DNA from: Ellagibacter isourolithinifaciens
GTDB lineage: Bacteria > Actinomycetota > Coriobacteriia > Coriobacteriales > Eggerthellaceae
Length of the DNA stretch: 64,000 nucleotides
Assembly: GCF_008831035.1 (NCBI RefSeq)
Contig: NZ_WAJR01000009.1
Location: forward strand, 36,873 to 100,872
Direction: 5' to 3'
Part shown: one piece after another, positions 1 to 8,578 of the stretch
Numbering within the stretch: the first letter of the stretch is position 1
Layout: each line of letters opens with the position of its first letter
The notes under the pieces: generated by a model
What the model was told of the DNA's origin: nothing
What the model saw: only the letters and a program-made list of their open reading frames with translations
Database searches by the model: none
Position numbers and translations under genes: made by a program

Positions 1-102
1 CCCTGCCAACGGCTTGTATTCGGCGTTGAATGGAAGGATAGGGAGCGCAAACAGCGCTGAAAAGAGGTTTCGAGGATTTCGCTGTCGGAGTCGCTTACCG
101 CT

Positions 103-142
103 GCCGTAAAGGTTTTCTTGCATGGAAAGAACCGTTTACGGC
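103..142. promoter_or_regulatory. Inverted repeat GCCGTAAA...TTTACGGC
   Basis: Arms 103-110 and 135-142 form a perfect 8-bp inverted repeat with a 24-nt spacer; the arms extend further with one indel. The same octamer GCCGTAAA recurs at 313 bp to 320 bp-equivalent position 1313-1320 upstream of lysR. It may be a regulator binding site for a gene off the left edge; the function is inferred. Confidence 0.3.
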
Positions 143-208
143 GGTCGAAAAGCGTGCTTTGCAGCGAGAAAAAGTTAACTTCAGTAATTTAAGTGTGCGA
201 CTATAAAG

Positions 209-234
209 ATAATGCTCCCGATTGGGAGCATTAT
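209..234 (-). terminator. Hairpin terminator after lysR
   Basis: A perfect 11-bp inverted repeat (arms 209-219 and 224-234) with a 4-nt loop lies about 60 nt past the stop of the minus-strand lysR gene. On that strand it is followed by a short T-rich stretch, consistent with a Rho-independent terminator. The rest of 1-291 has no gene I can support; it holds a second inverted repeat at 103-142. Confidence 0.6.
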
Positions 235-291
235 CAGATCGAGCCATCATGCAGATAAGAGGAGCGGAGCAACGCGGCGACGCATCATCCC

Positions 292-1221
292 CTACTGTTT
301 GTCGTCGGAGCAGAAATACCCATCGGGGATGTTGTTGCGAACGAAGTCCATGAACTCGAGCGCAAGCGGCGAGATGGCGCGCTCGGCGTTCCAGGCAAGA
401 TCGATGGGATAGCGCATGGGGTCAGTGTCCACTTCGAACCAGATGATGTTCGGGTCGTTGCGATAGCGCCGCGCGATGCAGCGGGGGACCGACGTCCACC
501 CCAAACCTGCGCGGGCCCCGTTCATCATGGCCTCGTGGGTGTCGAACCGGGCAACCATGTTGTGGTCGCGAAGCGAGATGCCGTAACGGTCGCGGAAGTG
601 GCGGTTGCCCACCATATGGCGCCCCGAGTGCCATTCGTAGATGATCATGGGCCATTCGAGCAGCGTCTTGATCTTCACCGGTTGGGGCGTCGAATTGTAC
701 GGCGGCTTGTCGGGCGCGCAGAAGAGCAGCTGGGAGTACCCGAGCGTCTCCGTCGCGATCCCCTCCTCGACCGATTCGTTTTCCAGGATCGCGAAGTTGA
801 TGTCGCCGTCCTTGAGCTTCTTCAGCAGCCCAGGTTCGTAGCCCGCTTCCAGATGGACGAGCGCATCGGGGTGCAGGTCGTGGAACTTCTTCACGAGCGC
901 CGGCAAAAGCGTAACGCCGTCGGCGAAGCTCATCCCGACCTCGATCGTCGAGTCGAAGTTCTCGTCGACCGCCGCGAGCTCTGCGGCGAGCAGGCTTTCG
1001 AGCGACGTCATCTTCCGCGCGAATTTCGTAACAATAACCCCGGCGGGCGTTGGCACCACGCCGGTCGACGTGCGCTCGTAGAGCTTCATCCCGAAGCGCG
1101 CCTCGATGTTCGCGATTTTTTGGGACAGTCCGGGGCGGGACATGTAAAGCCGCTCCGCCGCCTGCGACAAGCTTTTCGTCTCCGAAACGGTCACAAGCAC
1201 TTCGATATCATCAAGCTGCAT
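292..1221 (-). CDS. LysR family transcriptional regulator
   Basis: This 309-residue protein has the LysR layout: an N-terminal winged helix-turn-helix (about residues 1-60, with the typical SLSQAAERLYMSRPGLSQKI helix pair) and a periplasmic-binding-like effector domain (about 90-300). Length is normal for the family. A GGGGGAG ribosome binding site precedes the ATG. It is a cytoplasmic DNA-binding regulator. Its target is unknown: the divergent neighbour is a gamma-carbonic anhydrase, and the palindrome CGTAAA-N6-TTTACG lies 94 bp upstream of its start, suggesting autoregulation or control of the divergent gene. Confidence 0.93.
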   Translation of the reverse strand: MQLDDIEVLVTVSETKSLSQAAERLYMSRPGLSQKIANIEARFGMKLYERTSTGVVPTPAGVIVTKFARKMTSLESLLAAELAAVDENFDSTIEVGMSFADGVTLLPALVKKFHDLHPDALVHLEAGYEPGLLKKLKDGDINFAILENESVEEGIATETLGYSQLLFCAPDKPPYNSTPQPVKIKTLLEWPMIIYEWHSGRHMVGNRHFRDRYGISLRDHNMVARFDTHEAMMNGARAGLGWTSVPRCIARRYRNDPNIIWFEVDTDPMRYPIDLAWNAERAISPLALEFMDFVRNNIPDGYFCSDDKQ

Positions 1222-1314
1222 GACTCCCCCTTCATCATCTCAGCAACTATCAAAGCATCGTCGTAAGCCCGACTTGACAGCCGAATCGCGCCTTTCTGGC
1301 AAATCCCCCTTTGC

Positions 1315-1332
1315 CGTAAAGAGGAGTTTACG
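1315..1332. promoter_or_regulatory. Candidate LysR operator, CGTAAA-N6-TTTACG
   Basis: A perfect 6-bp inverted repeat (1315-1320 and 1327-1332) with a 6-bp spacer sits in the divergent region between lysR and the carbonic anhydrase. The flanking octamer GCCGTAAA is also present at 103-110. Spacing is in the range of LysR-type T-N11-A sites. Assignment to this LysR is inference. Confidence 0.35.
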
Positions 1333-1442
1333 ACCCTCCTATACGCTTTTACAGCGAAACCCGCAAAGCGACAGGGTATCTTCGCGCGATTCCACGAAGA
1401 CGACAACCTATGAGCGCGATGGGGCACGCTTCTTCGATTGCG

Positions 1443-1448
1443 TATAAT
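1443..1448 (+). promoter_or_regulatory. -10 box TATAAT for carbonic anhydrase gene
   Basis: A consensus TATAAT lies 60 nt before the ATG at 1509. No strong -35 is visible 17 bp upstream. A run of nine C follows at 1462-1470, inside the predicted 5' untranslated region, and then a GAAC/GTTC hairpin. Confidence 0.4.
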
Positions 1449-1508
1449 GAAAAGCATAGCACCCCCCCCCGAACATCAAGTTCGGCGCCTCAGAGAAAGC
1501 GTTCGACC

Positions 1509-2045
1509 ATGGACTACCGCGCAGGACTGAACATCGATTCCAAGGCGCATATCGCGAAAAACGCAACCGTCATCGGCGACGTGACGATCGGACCCGACGT
1601 CACTGTGCTCGAAGGCGCGACGATCCGCGGCGATTTTGGCGGAAGCATCGAGATTGGAGCCGGCGCGAATATCCAGGAGAACTGTTGCGTCCACGTGAAC
1701 ACCGGAGAAGTAACGCGTATCGGCGAGAACGCGACGGTCGGCCACGGCGCCATCGTCCACGGCTGCGAAATCGGCGACGGATCGCTCATCGGGATGGGGG
1801 CCATCGTCATCGACCGCGCCAAAGTGGGCAAGCGATGCCTCGTGGGCGCGGGCTCGCTCGTGACGGGCACGGCCGACATCCCCGACGGGTGGATGGCGTT
1901 CGGCTCGCCCGCGAAGCCCATCCGTCCTCTTCGCGACGACGAACTGGCCAGCCTCGTCGATGCCGCCGAGGAATACCGCGAGATCGGGCGCGACATGGAA
2001 AGCCAGGGACTTCTTCTGCCCGGAAGCGAGTACAGCCCCATCTAG
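1509..2045 (+). CDS. Gamma-carbonic anhydrase family protein
   Basis: A 178-residue left-handed beta-helix protein with hexapeptide repeats throughout (for example IGDVTIGPDVTVLEGATIRG). It keeps the histidines expected for metal binding in gamma-carbonic anhydrase-like proteins (VHVN near residue 60 and GHGAIVHGC near 80). Such proteins are trimers; many are carbonic anhydrases with zinc or cobalt between subunits, but CaiE/PaaY-like members are less well defined. I chose ATG 1509 because the conserved domain begins there; an upstream in-frame ATG at 1410 would add unrelated residues. Confidence 0.9.
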   Translation: MDYRAGLNIDSKAHIAKNATVIGDVTIGPDVTVLEGATIRGDFGGSIEIGAGANIQENCCVHVNTGEVTRIGENATVGHGAIVHGCEIGDGSLIGMGAIVIDRAKVGKRCLVGAGSLVTGTADIPDGWMAFGSPAKPIRPLRDDELASLVDAAEEYREIGRDMESQGLLLPGSEYSPI

Positions 2046-2128
2046 GTCGCGCTCGCAGAGGGCGACCGCGCAAGAACGCCAAGCGTCCCCCCCTCACGCG
2101 AGTTCGAGAGAGGAAACGGGGTCTCCAG

Positions 2129-2278
2129 GGACAAAAAGACGCGATATGCGAGTCCTAATCGTCAAGTTGGAGACTTGAAGCTGGCGACTTTCAACAAAAC
2201 CCCAGGTCGCGAAAACCGGCCAGCAGGCTAAACCTTGCGATTCGCGATCTCGGGCTCGCATATCGCATCTTTTTGTCC
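2129..2278. repeat. Long inverted repeat element, 150 bp
   Basis: Arms 2129-2152 and 2255-2278 are inverted repeats matching at 23 of 24 positions, around a loop of about 100 nt that contains smaller hairpins (CAAGT/ACTTG and GCTGGC/GCCAGC). It fills the gap between the converging carbonic anhydrase and 2-hydroxyacid dehydrogenase genes. It could be a miniature inverted-repeat element or an extended bidirectional terminator. No coding sequence is supported in 2046-2347. Confidence 0.6.
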
Positions 2279-2347
2279 ACGACTTCCCGATTCCGCTGCA
2301 ATTCGCAAGAGTCAACCCCAATAATGATCAGGAAAAGCCGAGGGGGG

Positions 2348-3331
2348 CTAGCACACGCGATTGACGAGCTCTTCCCCCGCCGCAAGGCGCGCGGTGTTCT
2401 CCCAAATGCCCCGATGGGCACGGTAGAACATGCCTTCCGCGACGCCGCCCACGTGCGGCGAAAACACCACGCGCCTCGACGCAACGGCAGAAAGGTTCAC
2501 GAGAGGATTATCGCAGGTCACGGGCTCTGGCGAGAGCGTGTCGAGACCCGCCGCGGCGATGTTGCCCGCTTCGAGCGCCGCCGCGAGCGCCTCCTGGTCC
2601 ACGATATCGCCGCGCGCCGTGTTGATGAGCACACCGTCAGGACGCATCTTGGAGAGAAACGCTTCGTCCACCATGCCGCGTGTCTCGTCGGTCACGGGAA
2701 CGTGCAGGCTCACGATGTCGCAGGTGGCAAGCAGGTCGTCAAGGCTTGCGAAGCGAACACCCAGCTCGTTCTCGAGGCCCTTGTCGAGCGGATGGTGCTT
2801 GTTGTAGAGCATCTTGCAGCCCCAGGGACGAAGGTAGCGAGCAGTCGCCTGGCCGATCGCGCCGAAGCCCACGAAACCGACCGTACAATCCCCCAGCTCG
2901 CGAAAGCCCTCCACCATCATGCGTTCCTTGAGGGCGATCTGGCGACCCTCGCGAACTGCTCTGTCGCCTTCGAGCGCACGCCTTAAGCACATGAGCATGA
3001 GCATGACAGCCTGCTCGGCGACGGTCCCCGCGTTCACGCCCGCGCAATTGCACACGGCAATGCCCCGAGCGCGCGCCGCCTCCACATCAATCGCGTTGAA
3101 CGCCACGCCCTCGGAATGAATGAGCTTGAGATTCGGCATTGCCGCGATGAGCTGCGCGTCTATCGGGCTTATGGCGTCGGCGACGACAACGGAGGCATCG
3201 GGCGCGAGAGCGAGCAGCTCATCGTTCGCGACGCCTCGCTCGGCGCACACGAGATCCACGTCGCGCGTAATCGGCAGGTCAGGCAGATACTTGCGCGTGC
3301 GCGCCTCGCTCCCAACGGTCAGAACCAACAT
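2348..3331 (-). CDS. D-isomer-specific 2-hydroxyacid dehydrogenase
   Basis: A 327-residue NAD-dependent dehydrogenase of the SerA/GhrB type. The Rossmann motif GFGAIG is at residues 155-160, and the catalytic triad is present: Arg240 (NTARGD), Glu269 (SPEP) and His293 (SPHVGG). It lacks the C-terminal ACT domain of full SerA, so the substrate could be 3-phoshoglycerate, glyoxylate/hydroxypyruvate or another 2-hydroxyacid. The start at 3331 has an AAAGGGG ribosome binding site. It begins 32 nt after the DASS transporter stop on the same strand, suggesting co-transcription and oxidation or reduction of an imported acid. Confidence 0.88.
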   Translation of the reverse strand: MLVLTVGSEARTRKYLPDLPITRDVDLVCAERGVANDELLALAPDASVVVADAISPIDAQLIAAMPNLKLIHSEGVAFNAIDVEAARARGIAVCNCAGVNAGTVAEQAVMLMLMCLRRALEGDRAVREGRQIALKERMMVEGFRELGDCTVGFVGFGAIGQATARYLRPWGCKMLYNKHHPLDKGLENELGVRFASLDDLLATCDIVSLHVPVTDETRGMVDEAFLSKMRPDGVLINTARGDIVDQEALAAALEAGNIAAAGLDTLSPEPVTCDNPLVNLSAVASRRVVFSPHVGGVAEGMFYRAHRGIWENTARLAAGEELVNRVC

Positions 3332-3363
3332 GTAAGTCCCCTTTCGAGTCTTGCGGCAAGCCG

Positions 3364-5046
3364 CTACAGCAAGCCCATCCACTGCCAATACGGCACGGAG
3401 ACCGCGAGCCCCACAAGGCAGGTCGCAAGATAGGCCCCGCAGTACTTGGCAAGTTCTGAATGCTTCGCCATCTTACCATCGACCGCGTAGAACGCGGCGA
3501 GGTAAATCGGGCTTTGATATTTCGCGAACCAAGCAATGACGAGCGCATACGCCGAGAATCCGAGCACCCACGGGTTCACGCCTACGCTCGCCGCCATCGG
3601 CACAAGGAACGCCATAATCAGATTGAGATACGCCACCTCGGAAACAATGAGGAACCGAAGCACTACCGTGATCACGCCGATCCCGAGCACGAGAAGGTAC
3701 GGATTACCCGCAAGCACCTGGAAGGCAGGGCCGCACGTCTGCATGACCCAATCGTTGAGCCCCGCCTCGGCGAACACCGACCCCAACCCGAGCGCGATGC
3801 CGATGAAAAGGAGCGACGTCCAGTTCACACCCGACTTGAACGCGGGGACGTCGATCACCTTCAGCACGAACATGACGACAAGTGCCGCAAGACCGACCGC
3901 CATGGCGGAGATGTGGTGGAACGGCTCGGTTGCCCACAAGACGACCGTCACCAAGATGATGGCGAGCATGCGCTTCTCCACTGCCGAAAGCGGTCCCAGG
4001 CCATCGGGAATCGACTGGTTGTCGTTCAAGTTCGTCCCTCCGCGCGAGGGCTCGCCAGCAGAGTTCTCAGCTTCACCCTGCTTGGAGTCGGCGCATTCGG
4101 CGGCGCCCACAAAGCGAGTTCCGCAGCGCAGCGAGGACTGTTCGAGCGACTGGGCGTTGCCGGGTGCGCCGACGGTGCCCGGAGCTTCGCCTTGCCTGGA
4201 GTCGGCGCATTCGGCGGCGCCCACAAAGCGAGTTCCGCAGCGCAGCGAGGACTGATTGAGCGACTGGGCGTTGCCGGGTGCGCCGACGATCTCAGAAGAA
4301 GAACCAGCCTTCTCCCCTCGCCCGTACATCCCCATAATCAAGAAGTAGTTCAGCGCAAGCACGACCACCAACCACGGTAGCGCCGCCACAAACCACGACG
4401 CCATGTTGAACTGCTCCTGCACATCGGCAGGCAGCGTCGCCATGAGCGCATAACCGGTAACGGAGGCGGAAACAATCGTCGGCGCAACCGTGCGGATGCC
4501 CACGAGCATCGCCGCAAACAGCCCAGTCGCACGCTTCCCCTGACGCTCATATCCCAGCTCGTCCCCGATGCTCATGGCAAGCGGGGCGAGCATGGCGCCT
4601 TTGACGGCAAGGCTTGGGATCAAAGGGCCGAGAACCGTGCCCGTGACAAGTTGAGCGATGACCTGGCATCGGAACGTACGCGGGAACTTGCGCACAATCG
4701 CCAGCGCGATGCGCCTCATAAGACCGCTCGTCTTCATGCCGACTCCCAGCGTGAAGGCCGAGAGCAAAAGCCACCAGGTAGACGACGCGAACGTCGAGAA
4801 CGTCGCGCCAACGGAGATACCGGCGACCACAACGAAGAGCACCGCCATCACCACCGCGGTAACAAACTCGGGCAGAACGCCGGTAATCCACCACACGATA
4901 GCCATGATGAGGATACCAAGCACCGCGGTTGCCTGATAGGACAGTCCCGGAATCGGGCAGGTCGCGATAAGGAGCGCCGCCACAAGCGCAGCCGCCGCAG
5001 CACATCCCAGCTTGATCCTTCGCTTCGCTTCCTCTTTCACCAGCAC
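3364..5046 (-). CDS. DASS (SLC13) family anion transporter
   Basis: A multi-spanning sodium/anion symporter of the divalent anion:sodium symporter family, about 560 residues, likely carrying dicarboxylates or sulfate across the membrane. Two hydrophobic halves flank a hydrophilic central loop; the second half contains the SEVAYLNLIMAFLVPMAAS region typical of the family. The loop carries two tandem 38-residue repeats encoded by 114-bp units (4069-4288), which are foreign to the fold. The GTG at 5046 follows GAGGGAAGG; an ATG at 5079 or 5115 is possible. It lies upstream of the 2-hydroxyacid dehydrogenase and 115 nt after the phosphorylase gene. Confidence 0.85.
   Translation of the reverse strand: MLVKEEAKRRIKLGCAAAAALVAALLIATCPIPGLSYQATAVLGILIMAIVWWITGVLPEFVTAVVMAVLFVVVAGISVGATFSTFASSTWWLLLSAFTLGVGMKTSGLMRRIALAIVRKFPRTFRCQVIAQLVTGTVLGPLIPSLAVKGAMLAPLAMSIGDELGYERQGKRATGLFAAMLVGIRTVAPTIVSASVTGYALMATLPADVQEQFNMASWFVAALPWLVVVLALNYFLIMGMYGRGEKAGSSSEIVGAPGNAQSLNQSSLRCGTRFVGAAECADSRQGEAPGTVGAPGNAQSLEQSSLRCGTRFVGAAECADSKQGEAENSAGEPSRGGTNLNDNQSIPDGLGPLSAVEKRMLAIILVTVVLWATEPFHHISAMAVGLAALVVMFVLKVIDVPAFKSGVNWTSLLFIGIALGLGSVFAEAGLNDWVMQTCGPAFQVLAGNPYLLVLGIGVITVVLRFLIVSEVAYLNLIMAFLVPMAASVGVNPWVLGFSAYALVIAWFAKYQSPIYLAAFYAVDGKMAKHSELAKYCGAYLATCLVGLAVSVPYWQWMGLL
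4069..4288 (-). repeat. Tandem 114-bp repeat inside transporter gene
   Basis: Units 4069-4174 and 4183-4288 are near-identical 106-bp copies, period 114 bp (38 codons), read in frame in the transporter loop. Each contains the 24-nt core at 4117-4140 and 4231-4254 that recurs, apart from one base, in the intergenic hairpin at 31689-31712. This marks an interspersed repeat family that has inserted into coding sequence. Confidence 0.85.
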
Positions 5047-5161
5047 ACGCCTTCCCTCGCAATTGACGCGGTCAATCATACTCCCAAATGAAAACGGCGA
5101 CGCGATTCTCTTCACGCCGCCGCTCGGTTATCTTGATTGGGAACGCATATCGGAACGCACC

Positions 5162-6001
5162 TTAGAGCACCGCCTCCTCGACGATGCCCTCGATAAGCCG
5201 GCAGAACTTCGGCTCTGCTTCTTTGGCGACCTCGAACACCTCCACATCGCTCGGGGAAGCGCCCTCGACCCCGCACGCCATGTTCGACACGAGCGAGATG
5301 CCGAGCACGCGCATGCCCACATGGCGAGCTGCGATAACCTCCTCGCACACGCTCATGGCAACCGTGTCGGCACCCCAGGCGCGAAACGCGCGGATTTCGG
5401 CGGGAGTCTCGAAGCTCGGGCCCAAAAGCCCCAGGTAAACGCCCTCTTGGACCGCGACACCACGCTCGAGCGCAACCCTGTGAGCCACAGCGCGCAGCTC
5501 AGGGTCGTAGGCATCCTTCATCGAGAAGAAGCGAAACGCGATACCGTCGGGCTCGGTGCCGACGATCGGGTTTCGCCCGGTGAAGTTGATGTGGTCGCTC
5601 ATGATGCAAAACTCACCGGGGGCATAGGACTCATTGATGGCGCCTGCCGCGTTTGTCGTGATGAGCGCGCGCACGCCCAGAAGATGCATAAGCCAGATGG
5701 GGAACGCTACCTCCTGCGGCGAATTCCCCTCGTATCCGTGCAGGCGGCCCTGCATGGCGAGCACCGTCTTCCCGCCAAGCTCGCCACATACGAAGCGACC
5801 CTTGTGACCCGTCGCCGTGCTGCGCTTCATATGGGGAATCTCGCCGAACGGGACGATGATGGCATCCTCAATCTGCTCGGCCAGGGGGCCGAGGCCCGAG
5901 CCGAGCACGATGCCGACCACAGGCTCGCGATTGCCGAGGCGCTCCCGCAGGACGCCAGCCGCTTCTTCGAGGTTCGCTTTGAGCACGTTATCAGCAGACA
6001 T
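5162..6001 (-). CDS. punA: Purine-nucleoside phosphorylase
   Basis: A 279-residue trimeric-type (family 2) purine nucleoside phosphorylase, splitting inosine/guanosine with phosphate to the base and ribose-1-phosphate in the cytoplasm. The phosphate loop GSGLG is near residue 37, GHKGR and GRLHGYEG follow, and the purine-site region TTNAAGAIN and SDHIN are intact. A MTAP-like specificity cannot be excluded. It sits between prmC (87 nt upstream) and the DASS transporter on the same strand. Confidence 0.93.
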   Translation of the reverse strand: MSADNVLKANLEEAAGVLRERLGNREPVVGIVLGSGLGPLAEQIEDAIIVPFGEIPHMKRSTATGHKGRFVCGELGGKTVLAMQGRLHGYEGNSPQEVAFPIWLMHLLGVRALITTNAAGAINESYAPGEFCIMSDHINFTGRNPIVGTEPDGIAFRFFSMKDAYDPELRAVAHRVALERGVAVQEGVYLGLLGPSFETPAEIRAFRAWGADTVAMSVCEEVIAARHVGMRVLGISLVSNMACGVEGASPSDVEVFEVAKEAEPKFCRLIEGIVEEAVL

Positions 6002-6088
6002 GTACGCTCCTCACCATAGTAGACATAGTCGAATAGCGCTATTCTAGCGCAAAGAGAGCGACCGCCGAAGCTCGCGTTGCACAAGGTG

Positions 6089-7147
6089 CTAGCACTCCGG
6101 CTTTCGCGCCGTGAGAACGCGTGGCCTGCCAGCGAGGTCGGCGACGATGCGCACATCGACGAAGCCCGCCGCGCGCGCAAGCGATGCCGCTTCGTCAAGG
6201 CAGGTCTCGTGCAGCTCGAACGCGCAGCCGCCGCCGGGACGCAACGCCTGCCGGCACCATTCGATCTCGCGGCGGAACACATCGAGCCCATCAGCGCCCC
6301 CTTCAAGGGCAAGCGCGGGCTCGAAGGCCGCAACCTCCTCGGGAATTTCTGCCATAACGGCGGTGGGAACGTAAGGCGGGTTGGAAACAACCAGGTGAAG
6401 CTTGCCGATTGCCGCCTCGGGAACGCCCGCCGCAAGGTCGCATTCGACGACGCGCACGCGGTCGGCAAGCCCGAGCGCGCCCGCGTTCTCGCCCGCGAGC
6501 GCAACGGCGTCAGGCGAGATGTCGGTAGCGATGACGCGCGCGTCGGGACGCTCGTAGGCTATCGAGCAAGCGATACAACCACTCCCCGTGCACAAATCGG
6601 CCACGAAAAGCGTCTCGGCGCCAGAATCACCCGAGGCTTCCGCGCCCTCCGAAGAGAAGCCACCCGCCTCCTCAAGCGCACTTGCTACCTGGGAAAGCGC
6701 ATCAGAGCCATCGCCTGATTCCCCGACAGCGGCCTCCGCTGCGCGCAAAAGATCGCCCTCCCAGGCACCGATTTGCGAGTCGCGCGCCACACGGCGGCCT
6801 GCGGGAGGCAAAAGCGAGAGCGCCTCGCTTACAAGTACTTCAGTCTCGGGACGCGGGATGAGCACGCCCGGGCGCACCTTCACCGCAATATGGCGGAACG
6901 CGACCTCGCCGGTGATGTATTGCAGCGGCTCACCAGCCCCGCGGCGCGACACGTAACCGCGAAGGATATCGCGCTCCTCCATCGAGAGGGGCCTCTCGAA
7001 ATTGACGTAGAGCTCAACACGACGCAGGCCCGTAGCCTCGGCAAGAAGCCATTCCGCCGACAGACGCGGATTCTCGTCGCCCTTGCGCGCAAGATACCCC
7101 TGCGTCCATTCGAGCGCAGCCTTAATCGTCCACACGTCATCCGTCAT
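6089..7147 (-). CDS. prmC: Release factor glutamine methyltransferase PrmC
   Basis: Methylates the GGQ glutamine of peptide-chain release factors using S-adenosylmethionine. The N-terminal helical domain (1-95), IPRPETE (97-103), SAM motif LCTGSGC (185-191) and the catalytic NPPY (256-259) are all present. At 352 residues it is about 70 longer than usual because of a polar, Ser/Glu/Gly-rich insert at about 115-178, between the linker and the SAM motif. It lies downstream of prfA, its substrate gene. Its ATG overlaps the TGA of a 39-codon ORF at 7144-7263 (ATGA), implying translational coupling. Confidence 0.95.
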   Translation of the reverse strand: MTDDVWTIKAALEWTQGYLARKGDENPRLSAEWLLAEATGLRRVELYVNFERPLSMEERDILRGYVSRRGAGEPLQYITGEVAFRHIAVKVRPGVLIPRPETEVLVSEALSLLPPAGRRVARDSQIGAWEGDLLRAAEAAVGESGDGSDALSQVASALEEAGGFSSEGAEASGDSGAETLFVADLCTGSGCIACSIAYERPDARVIATDISPDAVALAGENAGALGLADRVRVVECDLAAGVPEAAIGKLHLVVSNPPYVPTAVMAEIPEEVAAFEPALALEGGADGLDVFRREIEWCRQALRPGGGCAFELHETCLDEAASLARAAGFVDVRIVADLAGRPRVLTARKPEC

Positions 7148-7263
7148 AGGGAAACAACCCCTTCCAAAGGCACACGATGGTTGATGCCCCTGCGCTCGGC
7201 TTCGCCGTGCTCGGGGTTGAAAAGCCCACTGGGCTTTTCAATCGTCCACACGTCATCCGCCAT
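7144..7263 (-). CDS. Small ORF made by duplication of prmC start
   Basis: A 39-codon ORF starting MADDVWTIEK. Its first eight codons and ribosome binding site duplicate those of prmC (MTDDVWTIK): plus-strand 7240-7280 repeats 7123-7164 with 36 of 41 matches. It stops at a TGA overlapping the prmC ATG. It has its own GAAGGGGA ribosome binding site. An 11-bp perfect hairpin (7217-7241) lies within it. Whether a peptide is made is unknown; it may act as a leader coupling translation to prmC. Confidence 0.45.
   Translation of the reverse strand: MADDVWTIEKPSGLFNPEHGEAERRGINHRVPLEGVVSL
7217..7241 (-). promoter_or_regulatory. Hairpin inside prmC leader ORF
   Basis: A perfect 11-bp stem (7217-7227 with 7231-7241) and 3-nt loop sits between prfA and prmC on the transcribed strand, about 70 nt before the prmC start. 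There is no T-run of terminator quality, so attenuation, RNA processing or translational control are all possible. Confidence 0.4.
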
Positions 7264-7450
7264 CGGGTAACATCCCCTTCTCGCATCGCACTAGCTTGCA
7301 GTAAAACCAACAAGAAGGGCCCCTCCTTGAACTCGCAGGATGCAGGGGCAACGCGCACTCTTTTGGTACGCGAGCCCGCATCATCGTGCAAGCGCAAGGC
7401 CGGGACCCTTCGCAGCGTCACATTTCTCGTCGCACGTCAGAACAGCGAAA

Positions 7451-8524
7451 CTAAACAGCTTCGGCGAGCTTGCGGGCGCGGTCTGCCGCCTGAAGTGCGG
7501 TGATAACATCGCCCAGCCCATCGCCGTCGAGAACCGAGCTGTACGTGGAGTTGAAGCCAATGCGGTGGTCGGTCACGCGGTCCTGAGGAAGGTTGTAGGT
7601 GCGAATCTTCTCGGAGCGATCGCCCGAACCGATCTGCGCGAGGCGCTCGGCACCTTCGGCAGCCTGCTGCTCAGCAAGCATCTTCTCGTAGAGGCGCGCG
7701 CGAAGAACGGCCATCGCCGCAATCTTGTTCTGCAGCTGCGACTTCTGGTCCTGAGACTGCACGACAAGGCCGGTCGGCAGGTGCGTGATGCGCACGGCGG
7801 AGTCGGTCGTGTTGACGCACTGTCCGCCGGGGCCGCCGGCGCGGAACACGTCGATGCGCAGGTCATTCTCATTGATGTCGACCTCAACCTCGTCGGCCTC
7901 GGGAAGCACGGCAACAGTCGCCGTGGACGTGTGGATGCGGCCCTGGCTTTCCGTCTTGGGCACGCGTTGCACGCGGTGCACACCAGACTCGTACTTCATG
8001 ACGGAGTACACCTTGTCGCCCTTCACCTTGAACTGGATTTCCTTGTACCCGCCTGCCTCGGACGGGGAAACGTCCATAAGCTCGATCTTCCACTTCTGAG
8101 AAGAGCAGAAGCGCTCATACATCTTGAACAGGTCGCCCGCGAAGATCGCCGCCTCGTCGCCGCCGGCAGCAGCGCGGATCTCCACGATGATGTCCTTCTC
8201 GTCGGCAGGGTCCGAGGGAATGAGCATGAACTTGATGTCCTCTTCGAGGGCAGGCATCTTCGATTCGGCCTCGGCGATGGTCTCCTGTGCGAACTCCTTC
8301 ATGTCGGGATCGGCGAGCATCTCTTTGGCGTCGTCGATGTCGCTGCAGCATGCGAGGTACTCGCGCGCCTTCGCGGTGAGCGGGCCTTGGTTCGCGTATT
8401 CCTTGGCGAGGTGGTTGTATGCCTTTTGATCGGCGAGAACTGCAGGGTCGCTCATCTTCGCCTGGAGCTCCTCGTAGGCGGAAATGATCTTCTCAAGCTT
8501 CTCGCGCATGTCGTTATCTTGCAT
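7451..8524 (-). CDS. prfA: Peptide chain release factor 1
   Basis: Class I release factor recognising UAA and UAG, 357 residues, the normal RF1 length. The GGQ loop ([18 protein letters not shown]) near residue 230 catalyses peptidyl-tRNA hydrolysis. Clear homology to RF1 domains over the full length. It is followed by prmC, whose product modifies the GGQ glutamine; a gap of 187 nt precedes the small ORF ahead of prmC. Confidence 0.97.
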   Translation of the reverse strand: MQDNDMREKLEKIISAYEELQAKMSDPAVLADQKAYNHLAKEYANQGPLTAKAREYLACCSDIDDAKEMLADPDMKEFAQETIAEAESKMPALEEDIKFMLIPSDPADEKDIIVEIRAAAGGDEAAIFAGDLFKMYERFCSSQKWKIELMDVSPSEAGGYKEIQFKVKGDKVYSVMKYESGVHRVQRVPKTESQGRIHTSTATVAVLPEADEVEVDINENDLRIDVFRAGGPGGQCVNTTDSAVRITHLPTGLVVQSQDQKSQLQNKIAAMAVLRARLYEKMLAEQQAAEGAERLAQIGSGDRSEKIRTYNLPQDRVTDHRIGFNSTYSSVLDGDGLGDVITALQAADRARKLAEAV

Positions 8525-8578
8525 TGCGTGCGTTCCTTTATGCGAATTGCGTTATCCGTAGCTGAACAATGATACCAA

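Noticed and set aside
1466..1487. GAAC...GTTC repeat as a LexA box
   Set aside because: The spacer is 5 nt, not the 4 nt of LexA sites; more likely a leader hairpin.
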